NCBI GenBank assembly: GCA_029891345.1
Contig: CM057003.1
Span: 9,614,209 to 9,678,208, forward strand
Direction of reading: 5' to 3'
Length of the DNA stretch: 64,000 nt
From: Dryococelus australis
Taxonomy: Eukaryota > Arthropoda > Insecta > Phasmatodea > Phasmatidae
The translations under genes were made by a program, and so were the position numbers. Of the stretch, positions 1-10,790 are shown piece after piece. Position 1 is the stretch's first letter, and each line of letters starts with the position of its first letter. The notes under the pieces were generated by a model. The model was not told where the DNA came from and ran no database searches. It saw nothing but the letters and a program-made list of their open reading frames with translations.

Positions 1-1745
1 ATTTATTTGTTAAAGAACTAGAATATGATAATAAGTTGATAGATTTAATTGCAAATAACGAAGAAAAGTTTATTACTTTTGGGATAGAAACAGAAAATCT
101 AGACATGAGATTTATAGATACATTTAAATTTATGGTCAGTGGTTTAGATAAATTATCATCTAATCTAAGTAAAGATCAAATGAAACATACACAAAATCAT
201 TTTCAAAAAGATCATATATATTTAATAATTAGAAGAGGGCGAATATCACGATTTATACTTAAAAAGTGATGTGTTACTATTAGCGGTTGTATATGAAAAC
301 ATTAGAGAAACATGTAAAAATGCATATGATTTAGATCCAGAATGCTATTTTACAGCACCAGGATTATCATGGGATGCAATGTTAAAAATAACTGAACAAC
401 CATTAGATTTATTACATAATTTTAATAATAGAAAAAGGAATTAGAGGTGGAATTTCACAGTGTTGTAAGATATATGTAAAAGCGAATATAAATATTTAGA
501 TGATTTTAACCATAATCAAGAGTCTACCTATCTAGCTTAGCTCGAAGCGAATAATTTATATGGTTGGGCAATGTCTCAATATTTACCATGCGGTGGTTTC
601 GAATGGGTTGATAATCCAGAATTTAAATTAAATTTTTGGCAAAATTACATATTAAATTTTAAGGATGATTCTGATCATCGTTACATTTTAGAAGTAGATT
701 TAGAGTGTCCACAAGATCTGCATAAATTACATCAAGATTTTCCATTTTGTCAAGAAAATAATGTAGTTCCAGTAACAAATCAGTCTAAATTATTAACAAC
801 TTTACTTAATAAACAAAAGTATGTAATACACTATCGCAATTTGAAACAGTGTATAAATAATGGGTTAAAGCTTACAAAAATACATAGAATATTAAAGTTT
901 AATCAGTCTGATTGGTTAAGAAAGTACATAGATTTAAATAAATCGATACGAGCTAATTCAATACACAATTTTGAAAAAGATCTTTATAAGCCGATTAATA
1001 ATTATGTTTTTGGTAAAACTATGGAAAATATAAGAAACAGGATGGATATAAGATTAATATCAGATGCAGAAAAAATGTGGAAAATTAGGAAAGAAAAGCA
1101 AATTTCAAAAGAAGTACCATTTTTAATGAGAATCTTACAGCCTTATATATGAACAAGACTAATGTAAAATTTAATATGCCTATTTATGTGGGTATGTCAG
1201 ATTTGGACATATCGAAAGAGTTAATGTACGAATTTCATTATAAAGTGATGAAACCAAAATATAGAGATAACATTAAATTATGATACCAATATACCGATTC
1301 CTACATTTATAAAATAAGAACCGAAGATTTTTACAAAGATACTAAGTCAATGATAGAAAAATTTAATTCAAGTGATTATGCAAAAGATAATATATAACAT
1401 AGCTCAAAGAAACAAAAAAGTTTTAGGTAAGATGAAAGATGAATGTAATGGGAAAATAATGGAAGAATTTGTTGGTGTAAGAGCTAAAATGTATGCATAT
1501 AGAGATAATGATAAAGATAACAAAAGACAGAAAGGTGTAAAAAATGGGTAGTTCATAAGAGAATTCAATTCCAGGACTATAATAACTGTTTGTTTAAAGA
1601 ATAAATATAATAGATAACAATGAATTTAATAAGGAGTGAGACACATGAAATATATACAGTCGAAGTTAATAAAATAGCATTAAGTTATTGTGATGACGAA
1701 AGGATTATACAAGAAAATAAAATAGCTACATTCCATTTGGATATA
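1..1745 (+). pseudogene. polB: Protein-primed DNA polymerase B (Maverick type), 5'-truncated relic
   Basis: Family role: replication of the element DNA with a terminal protein primer. Fragments in changing frames run in the expected order. The end of the exonuclease region with a DVLLLA stretch is at about 270-400 and is followed by APGLSWDAMLK. Polymerase motif A is at about 541-575 and reads LEANNLYGWAM, so the usual catalytic Asp is Glu, and a stop lies just before it. The longest intact piece is 571-1152 (193 codons), with the conserved block that includes EVDLECP. The motif C area at about 1,280 reads YTDS and appears shortened. The C-terminal part continues in other frames to about 1,745, including ETHEIYTVEVNKIALS. 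The 5' part lies outside the window. It is inactive as it stands. The assignment to the pfam03175-like family is by pattern, with high confidence. Confidence 0.9.
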
Positions 1746-1794
1746 CAAATTTATAGTTTTATTAATGAGAGTTGAATAATTCAGCAGCTGGTAC

Positions 1795-2560
1795 ACTGAC
1801 CACTGAAATTACACTAATTATATTTTAAACAACTTTAATTTACAAAACTATGTCAATATCAACACCATTACAATCAATTAGTTCACCACTGTCATCTCTA
1901 ATTCCTAAAACGATATGATTAAAATGTTCATTATTTATTTAATAAAAATTGGATATGTGGGCTAATAATCAATATAAACTCTAAAACCAAACATATTTTT
2001 TGGTGGAAAATTAACAAGTATATCTGCTTCTAAGTGATTTGATACATCATATTTTATAAACATTCCATATGCCAAATTACAGTGGACATATATTGTTTAA
2101 ATGGATCAAAATTTGGTAATTTACTGGCTATAAGAACTTTGTGTTATTCAATAGTCATATTTCTATCAAATCCAAGCATATCAGATAATTGGTTGTCAAC
2201 TCTAATATCAACCTTAGATTTAACCGATATTCTGCTTTTAATATTATCAGCTGTCAATTCAATGGTATTTCTGAAAATGGTTCAAATGAGTTTATAGATT
2301 CTTTTAATTATTCAACATCGCATTGTCCTTTACGAATAGTGATAACTTCGTTTTTATCAACCACGGCACTCAATTTTTCAATTGTCATAGTATTATCGGA
2401 TATATTGGGTGCCACAAGTTTTGTGCGAAAACTAATCAATGCTATCGATTTATCTTTATGAATGATGTCAAAGTGAACTTTATTCTTAAGAATGGAACTA
2501 TTATTTTTAAACTTAAATACTTACTTAACAAATTATTACACAATTATGTTATTAAATGAA
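1795..2560 (-). pseudogene. Maverick structural protein relic (candidate minor capsid/penton)
   Basis: On the minus strand, broken frames between 2,560 and about 1,795 give segments such as TIEKLSAVVDKNEVITIRKG (about 2,390-2,330), SKVDIRVDNQLSDMLGFD (about 2,220-2,165), VNFPPKNMFGFRVYID (about 2,010-1,965) and GIRDDSGELIDCNGVDID (about 1,905-1,850). This order (beta-rich N-terminus, LGF motif, a PP-containing segment, then a short strand-turn-strand end) matches a structural protein conserved in insect Mavericks. I infer that it is the minor capsid or penton-like protein from its position and beta-rich pattern, not from a direct comparison. At least five stops or frame changes break it. The convergent or divergent neighbours are the polymerase on the left and the ATPase on the right, both on the plus strand. 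Confidence 0.62.
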
Positions 2561-2601
2561 AAATGTTGATTGGGGTGTTGGTGTTTTAATAACCAAAGGA
2601 G

Positions 2602-3135
2602 ATGCTAAGAAAAAAAAAAGGCAAACTTTTGCCTGACATTATGAGGTCAGTTTTAGTTGAACCCAGTGGACATGGAAAAACCAATTTGATGATTAGTTTC
2701 ATTTATAAGAATGGTTGGTTAAATTTCAATAAAATGTATGTTTGCTCAAAATGTTTAAATCAACCAAAATATATGCAATTACAAAATTACTTTGATGTAA
2801 TATACAACAAGTTTAATAAAAAGATGGGTTATTTTTTAAATAGCAATGACGAAATTATTCCACTAGACCAATATAAAAATAAATATCTAGTCTTTTTTTC
2901 AATGATGTTATCTTTGCACAGACTTAGTCAAATGTACCTGAACAATTATTAACAGGTAATACAAAACTTTGTGTATATTTAGACAAGCTGAAACAAATTT
3001 AAAAAAACATGATTTTGTTGGTGGAGATATAACATGTCAAAAATTTAAAGATATTTGTTCAAAATATTGGGGCAAAGACTATGGTTTTATCACTTAAGAT
3101 ATGAGTAGAAAAATGAAGAAGGGAAGTACTGTAAC
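2602..3135 (+). pseudogene. Packaging ATPase (FtsK/HerA type) relic
   Basis: Family role: ATP-driven packaging of viral or Polinton DNA into the capsid. The frame 2602-2952 (116 codons) opens with a P-loop that reads EPSGHGKTNLM (about codons 20-30). The last five residues of the Walker A core are present, but the expected first Gly is Glu. A frameshift near 2,890 follows, and the weak Walker B-like stretch FFNDVIFAQ appears in another frame at about 2,895. The C-terminal part is at about 3,000-3,135 and includes KHDFVGGDITCQKFKD and KYWGKDYGFIT. Family members are about 230-260 residues, so nearly the whole length is represented. It lies beside the minor structural gene and is followed by sequence of different composition. 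The identification is firm; the gene is dead. Confidence 0.84.
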
Positions 3136-3139
3136 AATA

Positions 3140-4390
3140 TAAAAAACTTGTATAAAACATTATCTCAATAAGAACTGTAACTGAAAAGTTGCACTTATTG
3201 TGCAAGCATTCTTTTATCTGCTTCAGGAAACATGTTAGCATCTATTCGTTACAGAATATAGCTTTGCTACTGTGGTGCAACCTAGTTGAGACCGATGAAA
3301 ACTTTCCTTAACATGCTCAACTCAACAGGCAACAGAATGAAGTTTATCGTAGAGCGCTGACATCTTCATGCCTCAGAGCGAACACTTGGCATGACTCTCG
3401 ATAGTAAATCTTCGAATTTGGCATCCCTTGGGACTGCAAAGTTGCGACACACTTGCCAAAACAGTCTCGAGCTGGTCTCGAGCTGCGAATGGCTTCATTT
3501 GTCGACCTTGGGTGAGCTCGGCGCAGCAGCTGTGACACACATAGGTAGAGTGACTAAGTGCTTTCGACTCGCTGCAGCTCGCCACATGCAGATTTATAAT
3601 CTCTGTCTCGTTTATCTTGTCAACATGGCTCATTGACAAGGTGTTTGATTTCAAATGTGATGGTAGCAGGTACAATCCCCGGTCTGAGCTGATAATTTAA
3701 TAATGTAAATATGAGGCACCCATATTTACACTATAAGATTATCACCAAATCATTCAAAATTTGAGCCAAAAAAAACCTTACTCATGCTCATATAAAATAC
3801 AAGCAGTAGATGCTATCATTGCTGCCACCTCAATCTGCAGCTGCCATCTCAATCTGCAGTGAAAAGTACTCTCTATAATATAAATGTAATATAACACATG
3901 TATAGCTGGAGTGTTCCCATTTGATGTAAGGCGCCAAAATCATATGAGAAGGGTGGTAGTAGATATAAAAAATGTCCCACTTCTTCAATTAACAAAAAAA
4001 TAAAATAAAATGACCAGCTGATGATGAAGTGGGAATTTTCTCCAATTGGAGTTTTGCTGGTGTCAATATTAAGGCTGGGAAAATATATAACAGGTCACTC
4101 ACTGGCAGGGTGTAACAACCCCTAAACTTGAGAGCTCCCTGGCATTACATAACATACCGTAAACTAATTGTAATATTTTAAAATAAGGTTCACCATAGGT
4201 GAAATGTGAATTGAAAGACCAAACGATGAACAAACAAATGATTAAAGAATGTTGAATGAACATTGTATGCATATTATGTACACTAAATGATGTTACATTT
4301 GAAATGATAAGTCTTCTTACAAGTTGCCAAATATTTTATGTATTTAATTTAAAAAAACTTATTTACTTCATACTTACTTATTGTTTACAA
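3140..4390. other. Non-viral insert between ATPase and Bro-like relics
   Basis: Base composition is less AT-rich here than in the flanking element genes, particularly at 3,240-3,700, and I see no viral frame. It holds a short tandem duplication at about 3,826-3,862 (two copies around CTCAATCTGCAG). I could not define its ends, target duplication or family. It is probably a later insertion, or host DNA trapped by rearrangement. Confidence 0.4.
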
Positions 4391-4391
4391 G

Positions 4392-5330
4392 ATGGCTAAA
4401 TCTCAAGACAAACAATTAGGGAACTTAAAACTAAGATATGGTAAGATTGATAATACTAAATTAGTTACCAACTCATGTTTAAATATTTTTTAATTTACTA
4501 TGAATAATAATTATAATATTAGTTTAGGAAATTGGTTTAAAGATATTTGGTTTCCTTTGTTTGAACAGATGAATGTTTTAATTACTAATGAAGTTTTTAT
4601 GTTTTATTTTTCATGGAATATCAGCTGTGGGCCAACCCGTGGCTGAAAAACTCACTAGAATACAACACAATTTACTAGATTGTATTTAAAATGATAATAT
4701 TTAATATGCTACATTAAAACACATGAATAAACTCGCTTTAGAATATGAATATATACCAAATTAAATAAAAAACTATAACACCAAACAATTTATCTAAAAA
4801 ATAAACGTTGGATTTTGCTTTCTGTTAGAAATTTTAAAAAATTACTAATTATGTTAAAAACTAAACTAGTATATGAAATCAAAGATTATTATATTACATT
4901 TGAAGACATTTTTTATGACTATTCTAAATATGTAAAGCAATACAATGATGAATTAAAATCTTTACAAGATTGCAAAGAGAAAGAATAACTCGCTTTAGCA
5001 TTTCAAGAAAAATTAAATATAGAAGAAAAATTGAAACAACAAGAAGAAAATAATAAACTAGAAGAATTTAATATGAATATGAAAAATTGTATACACAAAG
5101 TCAAGCAGAAGACAAAAAATGGTTACATTCACATTGCAACATCTAAATGATATGCTTTAATTAATAATTTTAAAGTAGATAAAACAGATAATTTAAATGT
5201 CAGATATTCAAATTTCAATTCTTCACATAATGAACAAGAATAATTTTAAAAAAAATTTTCATGAGGACTCGATGACTTTCGCAATAAAAATAGTAAAGAA
5301 ATATTTGTTTTACATTACACTCCTTTACTT
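4392..5330 (+). pseudogene. Bro-like MSV199 / T5orf172 domain protein relic
   Basis: Genes of this type are common in large insect DNA viruses. They join an N-terminal DNA-binding (KilA-N or MSV199) domain to a C-terminal T5orf172 domain, a GIY-YIG-like nuclease fold. Here 4501-4630 reads NWFKDIWFPLFEQMNVLITN, then FYFSWNIS, the pattern of an MSV199 domain. A lysine/glutamate-rich coiled-coil stretch follows at about 4,985-5,080 (EKLNIEEKLKQQEENNKLEE). At 5,115-5,150 the segment KNGYIHIATSK starts the C-terminal domain, which ends near 5,320 with KEIFVLHYTPLLE. Several stops and frame changes interrupt it. It lies between the ATPase and integrase and may be accessory cargo of the Polinton or a separate viral insertion. 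Its role in the element is unknown. Confidence 0.66.
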
Positions 5331-5749
5331 GAAATCTAAAATTAACAATTAAAAACATAAATGAGCCTTTTGATTACATACAATAACTAAAAATAATTTA
5401 GCAGAGATGTATTCTATGAAACCAATTATTCCAGAAGAAGTGGATTTAAGTGATGATAACTTATCATGTAAGCTGCAAACAAAACTATTCATAGTATTAG
5501 ATGACTTCATTGTTGAAAACAATATAAATGATCACGTAAAGATTTATTAGACATATTAGAATTGGGCAGCACGAGCAATACAAACTCTTGGAAAGAAACA
5601 AAACAATTATTGAATTGGAAGGTTAGTAAAACCCAGTTACTAATAACAAGACAAAAATTATAATTACATATAATTAACGATTTAACCAGCAGTTACACCC
5701 TCATGTCAAAATATTTAAATTCACAAAATATCTTTTTTTTTATTAATCC
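5331..5749 (+). other. AT-rich remainder, possible tail of the Bro-like gene
   Basis: Short plus-strand frames run through this stretch, for example SMKPIIPEEVDLSDDNLSCK at about 5,420-5,475. They could be a downstream segment of the preceding Bro-like gene. No motif is clear enough to name. A T run at about 5,729-5,740 lies just beside the integrase 3' end. Confidence 0.3.
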
Positions 5750-6600
5750 TTAAACCTTTGTTTTTAAGACTTTTTCAACCAAATATAGATTTTTGTAAGT
5801 TGACACATCAAATTTTAAAACGTCGAAAATGGTCACTAATTCTGTTGTCCAATTTTCCGTACAATCCATTTCAAAAGTTGGTTTACTTTTGCTAACGCAG
5901 ACAATATCACCAACTTTGTATTTTGGTTCAGTAATCATATATGTTTGATATAATTCTTTTTCATGTTTTTATTGGCTTCGATAGGTTTCATACTAATGGT
6001 TCTATGCTTGGTATCGTTATATTCTTTCACTAAATCATCTAATATATTTACCCATTTGTAATTGCCATTTAAAGCAAATTTCTTCCACATTTTGTTATTC
6101 ATCGTGTGAATATATCTCACTACAACACTGGCTTTAAGTTCACAGAATGTAGAATAATGATTGATGTTATATTTTTGCATAAGTTATTTAAATATTTTAT
6201 TGTGAAATTCGGACCCACTGTCACGTTGTATGTTACACAGTTTTTCTTTTCAACAATATACACTCTAAAGCATTTGCTACATTCTTGGCTGTATTATCTA
6301 CAATTGGTATCACAAATGCATATTTGGAAAAAACATCGATTATTGTCATAATATATTAATATCCATTGTTTTTATGTGATATTCCTTTTAAATTTCCAGT
6401 ATCCTTTTCAAAAAAAGATCAGTTTCTTCTTGGAAAATTTTTTCATGCAGGTTTATGTAATTCATTGATTATTCCGTCTCTTACATTGGACAATTTTTTA
6501 AATGATGATTTATTAGAATTATATATTGAAAATATGCGATTCTTAACTAATCGTCCATTTTTCGTATTTTCATTTTTATATTGTTATTTTTAGTAACTTT
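5750..6600 (-). pseudogene. int: Retroviral-type integrase (Maverick rve family) relic
   Basis: Family role: DDE integrase that inserts the element into host DNA. Reading down the minus strand from about 6,590, the region before the core contains NELHKPA then KNFP (about 6,470-6,425). The core starts at about 6,350 with MTIIDVFSKYAFVIPIVDN, which carries the first catalytic Asp. After a stop and frameshift, DSGSEFHNKIFK at about 6,230-6,195 carries the second Asp, and CELKASVV at about 6,145 carries the Glu. Segment 5935-6180 continues with WVNILDDLVKEYNDTKHRTI. Segment 5750-5938 is the C-terminal chromo/SH3-like part with PKYKVGDIV and NWTTELVTIFDV. All three acidic residues are visible, but the frame is broken at least four times. 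The identification is very firm. Confidence 0.92.
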
Positions 6601-6654
6601 CTTACACTGCAAGCACCGAGTATTCTCCATTTAATAATAAAATTATTTAATATT

Positions 6655-7280
6655 TATATTATGCGAACATTCCTATTGTAGTTATCATTCCATCTTTATA
6701 AATAGATATTTTATCTTACCTGATTTTAAAAGATAAAGTATCACCTCTGTAAACATCAAAAGGCTTATTGTAATCTATTTTTGTAGTTCCCTTAATAACA
6801 GTCACATCATCATCAGGTAAAATAAAAGTAGCAGTAGTTATTTTATAAACAGTACAATCGAACAAAAAAGTAAAGAAAATCTGATTATTATCTAAGTGAA
6901 AAATATTACTAATTTTATTCCACTTTGCAGGGAAATATGTAAAATGTATGATTTTTCTTCCTTGGATTTTTCAACTTTCGAGTTAACAAGTGTATCACAA
7001 ATATTCGAAACACATTTGTTTAAATTTGGTAATTTATCAGATATTTCTTTATCAAAAAATCTTTTACTGTCTGTATCTTTTCCATCTATAGGATCAGCCA
7101 TATTATTAATTCTACGATTTTGAAGATAAACATAATCTGTTGTATAAACAAAAACTTTACTTCTTTGATCTTGTAAAGCAGAAACAATAATATAGTATTT
7201 TGAGTCTACATATGTTTTTAATTCATTAGCATTAGTGTCAGAGTTTCTATCTAAAGATTTGATTAATGGTTTCCCAAATA
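6655..7280 (-). pseudogene. Conserved Maverick protein of unknown role, relic
   Basis: Minus-strand segments include SLDRNSDTNANELKTYVDSK (about 7,265-7,205), then DPIDGKDTDSKRFFDKEISD (about 7,095-7,035) within an open stretch at 6892-7101. After a frame change, a beta-rich end follows with FILPDDDVTVIKG (about 6,830-6,790) and DYNKPFDVYRGDTLSFKI (about 6,775-6,725). The pattern suggests a helical or extended N-terminus and a beta C-terminal domain, as in spike or penton-associated proteins; that is inference. It lies between integrase and protease on the same strand and overlaps the protease 3' end in another frame. I do not know its function. Confidence 0.5.
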
Positions 7281-7671
7281 TATCCGTTATTTAATAACAA
7301 AGAAATTGTATTATGAATCTTAAAACCTCTCGAAAAAAGATGTAATACAATTAAACATAAATGTCCACAGATAACTGAATAAAAATTATGAATTCTATTT
7401 TCTTGTAATAAACATATCTATTTTTGAAGTAATTAGTTAAATTAGTTGGAATATTACCTCCAAATGAATAAAAATAGTAAACATAATTATTTTCTTTAAA
7501 ATAACAAACCCAATGAGTACCAGGATTTGTTCAAATATCAAAATTAACCACAGCACATTCATATTTGTGCATAATTTTTGGTAATTTAATTAATATTTAA
7601 TCATTTCTGAAATTCTTAATATTTAGTAATTTTACATATTTTTGAATATCAAAATTAGATAATGGTGACAT
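7247..7671 (-). pseudogene. Adenain-like cysteine protease relic
   Basis: Family role: capsid-maturation protease (Ulp1/adenovirus protease fold) with a His-Asp/Glu-Cys catalytic set. The minus-strand reading starts with an ATG at 7671 (MSPLSNFDIQKYV). The catalytic His is in NPGTHWVCYF at about 7,525-7,500. The following acidic position is changed: the segment reads YYFYSFGG (about 7,475-7,455), with Tyr where an Asp is usual. After a frameshift near 7,400, VICGHLCLIVL at about 7,375-7,340 carries the catalytic Cys. There are two further stops in the first half. The length, about 140 codons, fits the compact form of these proteases found in Polintons. The gene is inactive. The next gene upstream on the same strand is the small basic protein. 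Confidence 0.82.
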
Positions 7672-7689
7672 ATTCAATTTTTCCCCCCA

Positions 7690-7975
7690 TTTTCAACTAA
7701 ACCACTTCCTGATTTTATTTTCTATTGCTACTGATTTTATTTTCTATTGCTACATTATGTCTCTGTTGTTCTAATTTTTTTTTTTTTTTTTCAACATAAT
7801 TGTAAATTGAGCTAGCTCCACCATCTAAAGTACGGTGTGCAGCTTAAACTGGAATAAAAAATGGTGAAAAAAACCTTCATGATGTAAACCTTTCCCCAAA
7901 TTTTTCTTTCAGTATTTTTTGGATTGTTGCTATTGACAAAGTTAGTTTGAAACCTCTGCCTTCTTTTAATTTTTA
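7690..7975 (-). pseudogene. Small structural protein relic (hydrophobic/helical, Maverick type)
   Basis: Just upstream of the protease on the minus strand, fragments read QRFQTNFVNSNNP or GRGFKLTLSIATIQKILKE depending on frame (about 7,960-7,900). They are followed by RTLDGGASSIYNYVEKKKKK and LEQQRHNVAIENKIRKWF (about 7,835-7,700). A small protein with a glycine/alanine hydrophobic patch and a lysine-rich helix regularly precedes the protease in insect Mavericks and may be a core or membrane-active virion protein. Role and boundaries are inferred. An A/T run at about 7,771-7,790 adds frame noise. Confidence 0.52.
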
Positions 7976-8099
7976 ATTTTTTCTCTCAAGTTGTTATTTT
8001 ATTAAAAAAATTATCTATACCCAAATATCTTAATTGATCAATGGATATATCGAATGTTATATTTGTTAACTTCATTTATAAGTAAAAAAATATAAGTAA

Positions 8100-9250
8100 T
8101 TAATACATTTTAATACCCCATCCTAATTTACTTTTTGTAAACATAGTTGAAGCAACAGTTTCAAAAGCGTTTTTTTCATCGATTGGAGTATCTTTATCTA
8201 ACATGTTTTATTTTGCTTCTTTTTGTAAAATTTTATCAGCTTTATGTCTAGATGCTAAATATTTATGGTCTCTGTAAGCAATGTCATGTTGTTTGCAAAC
8301 TTCATCTAATTTATTTATTCCTGTGTCACCTCTTTCCAGTCTTTCATTAATTTTGTAAATGGTCCACGATAATTATACCTTGGCAAATGCATTTCAGGCA
8401 GATTAAAATTGTTTAACGCCCAATTTATTATTCCTTTACCATGATGTTCAGAGTTATAAAAAAATGTGGAATTACATTTAAAACTCTTATAAGATAGGAA
8501 ATTCCTTTTAGATTACTAACAACAAAATCAGAAAATGTATTGTTTAGAATTTTCATTGTTTACTTTTCCATTGTAATAATTTTATTTCCAGAATTCTCTT
8601 TACCATGAATAACTAATAATTTATCAACCAATTTTCTAACATCATTTATCCAAACATACTCTTTTGGTAAATTATTATATTTTTTATACCTTCTCCAGAT
8701 CTAGGAGTTCTTGGAGAAATCATTCGTTCTGGTGTGTGTGGTGCTGTTCTTGAATGTGATTCTTTTGTATAGATATTATAAATTCGTTTAATAATATTTT
8801 TGTATTTCCAACTTCTATTCGAGTTTATTTTCTTTCTTGGATTATAATCTTGGAATGCAGCATTGGTACCTAAAACAATTTTCATGTAGTTTTCATAGTT
8901 AGTATCAGTGAAATTATCCGCAAGATTTTCTTCTTTTTCTTTTGTTAACAAATTAGAAAGTCCTTCAGTTAATTCATATTCCTTATTTTTAACGGTTATT
9001 TTTATTAACGTATATATTTACTTGTGTGTTACATATGTAAAAATGTTATCCTGCACGTAATCCATATTGAGTATCAATAACATTTATTATTTTTGCAATT
9101 TCTTTTCCGAGATTGGTAGTAGAATCTGGTTGTGCCAGATTTTTCAATGGCACGGTTCCCATTTGCTTTTCCAAATTATGAGATTTTTGCCCTCAAAATA
9201 ATCCTTTTTAAAAAGATGTTTCTTCTGAAGTTGATGTATAATCTAAATCT
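8100..9250 (-). pseudogene. Phospholipase A2-domain virion protein relic
   Basis: The N-terminal part on the minus strand starts near an ATG at 9162 (GTVPLKNLAQPDSTTNLGKE). The longest open stretch is 8646-8951, with ENYMKIVLGTNAAFQDYNP and NRSWKYKNIIKRIYNIY. The C-terminal third is a parvovirus-VP1-type PLA2 domain. A calcium-loop-like YNYRGPFTKL lies at about 8,380-8,350. After a frame change, LDEVCKQHDIAYRDHKYL at about 8,315-8,262 contains the catalytic His-Asp pair and the following Tyr. It ends with SKLGWGIKMY and a stop at 8100-8102. In parvoviruses this domain opens the endosomal membrane during entry. The same role here is inferred. Several stops break the gene. Confidence 0.74.
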
Positions 9251-9491
9251 TTGCTGCAACAGGAACTAGTGTTGTTATTAAATGTTTATTTTCAACACTT
9301 ACTTGTTCTACTTTTTTTTAAACCAATATTTCGTAATTCATGAATTAAAGTTAGATCATTCTTCTCATTTCTTTCATAATCTGGTTCACGATACTTTTCA
9401 TAATTTTTTAAATATTTTCATGAGTAATTTAAACAGAGAAATTTTCTTTGATGAATCTTTCATTTATATATTAATTTTTTTTCACTTATAA

Positions 9492-10790
9492 ATGAGTTAT
9501 AAATATATCGAGAGTTTTGAAAGGCAAACTTTTCCTCCCATTGATCAAACTAGGAGGAATTTGTGTGTTTACAATAGTAGAATTGAATTTGATATTCCTA
9601 CAGGTGATGGAGTTTCTTTCCCAAATGATGCTTATGTTTTTGAGTAATTTCGGCTACTAAAGGGAGATTAAGAAGGAGAAGAGGCAAGATGTGCAAAATT
9701 AGATTATATTGATGTTTGTGCTAACTTTTTTCCTTTCCAGTTTTCTAGATTAGAAATCTCAAAACATGGACATATTATTGAGGCTGTTGATAACCCAGGT
9801 TTAATAAAATATTATGAAGAATTTGTTAAGGTCTCCAAGTGAGCAAAATTATTTAGAGTTTGCTGGTGCTGATATAAATATCATGTAAAATCGTTTCACA
9901 ATGATAAAACAAATGAAATAACCTATCGAGTGAGATAGCTGTTTGGTTTTATTCGAGATAACAATTAAATTCACTAGAAAGGCAGTTATAGAATTACATT
10001 TATTTGAAATTCGCCTGATAACAATTGTTTATATGTTTACGAAACTAAGGACGCAGATGGCGCAGTTCAAAAAAGTTATGCTGATCCAGGTAAAATTGTT
10101 ATTCAAAAATTAGAGATTGTGTGGTTAATTGTTGAATACGAATCTGACACATCCATTGCAATTAAAGAAAAATATACAAACATCCAAAAATACCTATTAA
10201 TTTTAATTAGTGGCAATTTTTATAAAAAGAAGTTCCTGCTGGAACAACTGTTTTTAATGTTGATATAAGAGATGAGTTTAATAATTTACAATTTGATATG
10301 CCTGATTTTGTAATTGTAGGCTTTCAAGCTAACAGAAAAAAATCGTGTTGAACAGTACGTATATACTTCTATGTTTGATCACTGTAATGTAAGAAATATT
10401 CATGTTAAGAATGGTAGAAATGAGATCTTTCTTATAGAAGATTGGAATCTAGATATTGAAAACGGCCTTTGTGATAAAATGTTTCTTGCCTATCATTATT
10501 TTAGAAATTCAAAATCAAAACTAGATACTCTCTATAGAAATAATGAACTTTATTATAAACCAACTGTAAACACTCAAGGTGATATAAATTATTATTGATT
10601 TTTGCGGCAAAGACCATTATTATTATTGACTGTTTATATAGAAAAACAACTGTTGTTAAAGATAAAACGAACATATAAATTAGTGTAGATTGTATCAAAG
10701 CTGTTGAAGCAGGAACAGTTTATAATGTTGTTCTAATTAGTCAAAGGAATATAACTAATGATTATTTGAAATAAACTACTACTGAAGATA
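9492..10790 (+). pseudogene. Capsid-like (double jelly-roll type) protein relic
   Basis: An ATG at 9492 opens a frame with RQTFPPIDQTRRN and FDIPTGDGVSFPNDAYVF, stopped at about 9,645. Further pieces follow: YIDVCANFFPFQFSRLEISK (about 9,700-9,760), VPAGTTVFNVDIRDEFNN (about 10,225-10,285), DFVIVGFQANRKK (about 10,305-10,345), then 10371-10598 with FDHCNVRNIHVKNGRNEIF. It ends at about 10,680-10,770 with AGTVYNVVLISQRN. The order and the VIVGFQANRKK/FDHCN block match a capsid protein conserved in insect Mavericks, and I take it as the major capsid candidate. Distances suggest about 430 residues in all. At least six frame breaks are visible. A direct comparison with known double jelly-roll proteins would settle the call. 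Confidence 0.68.
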
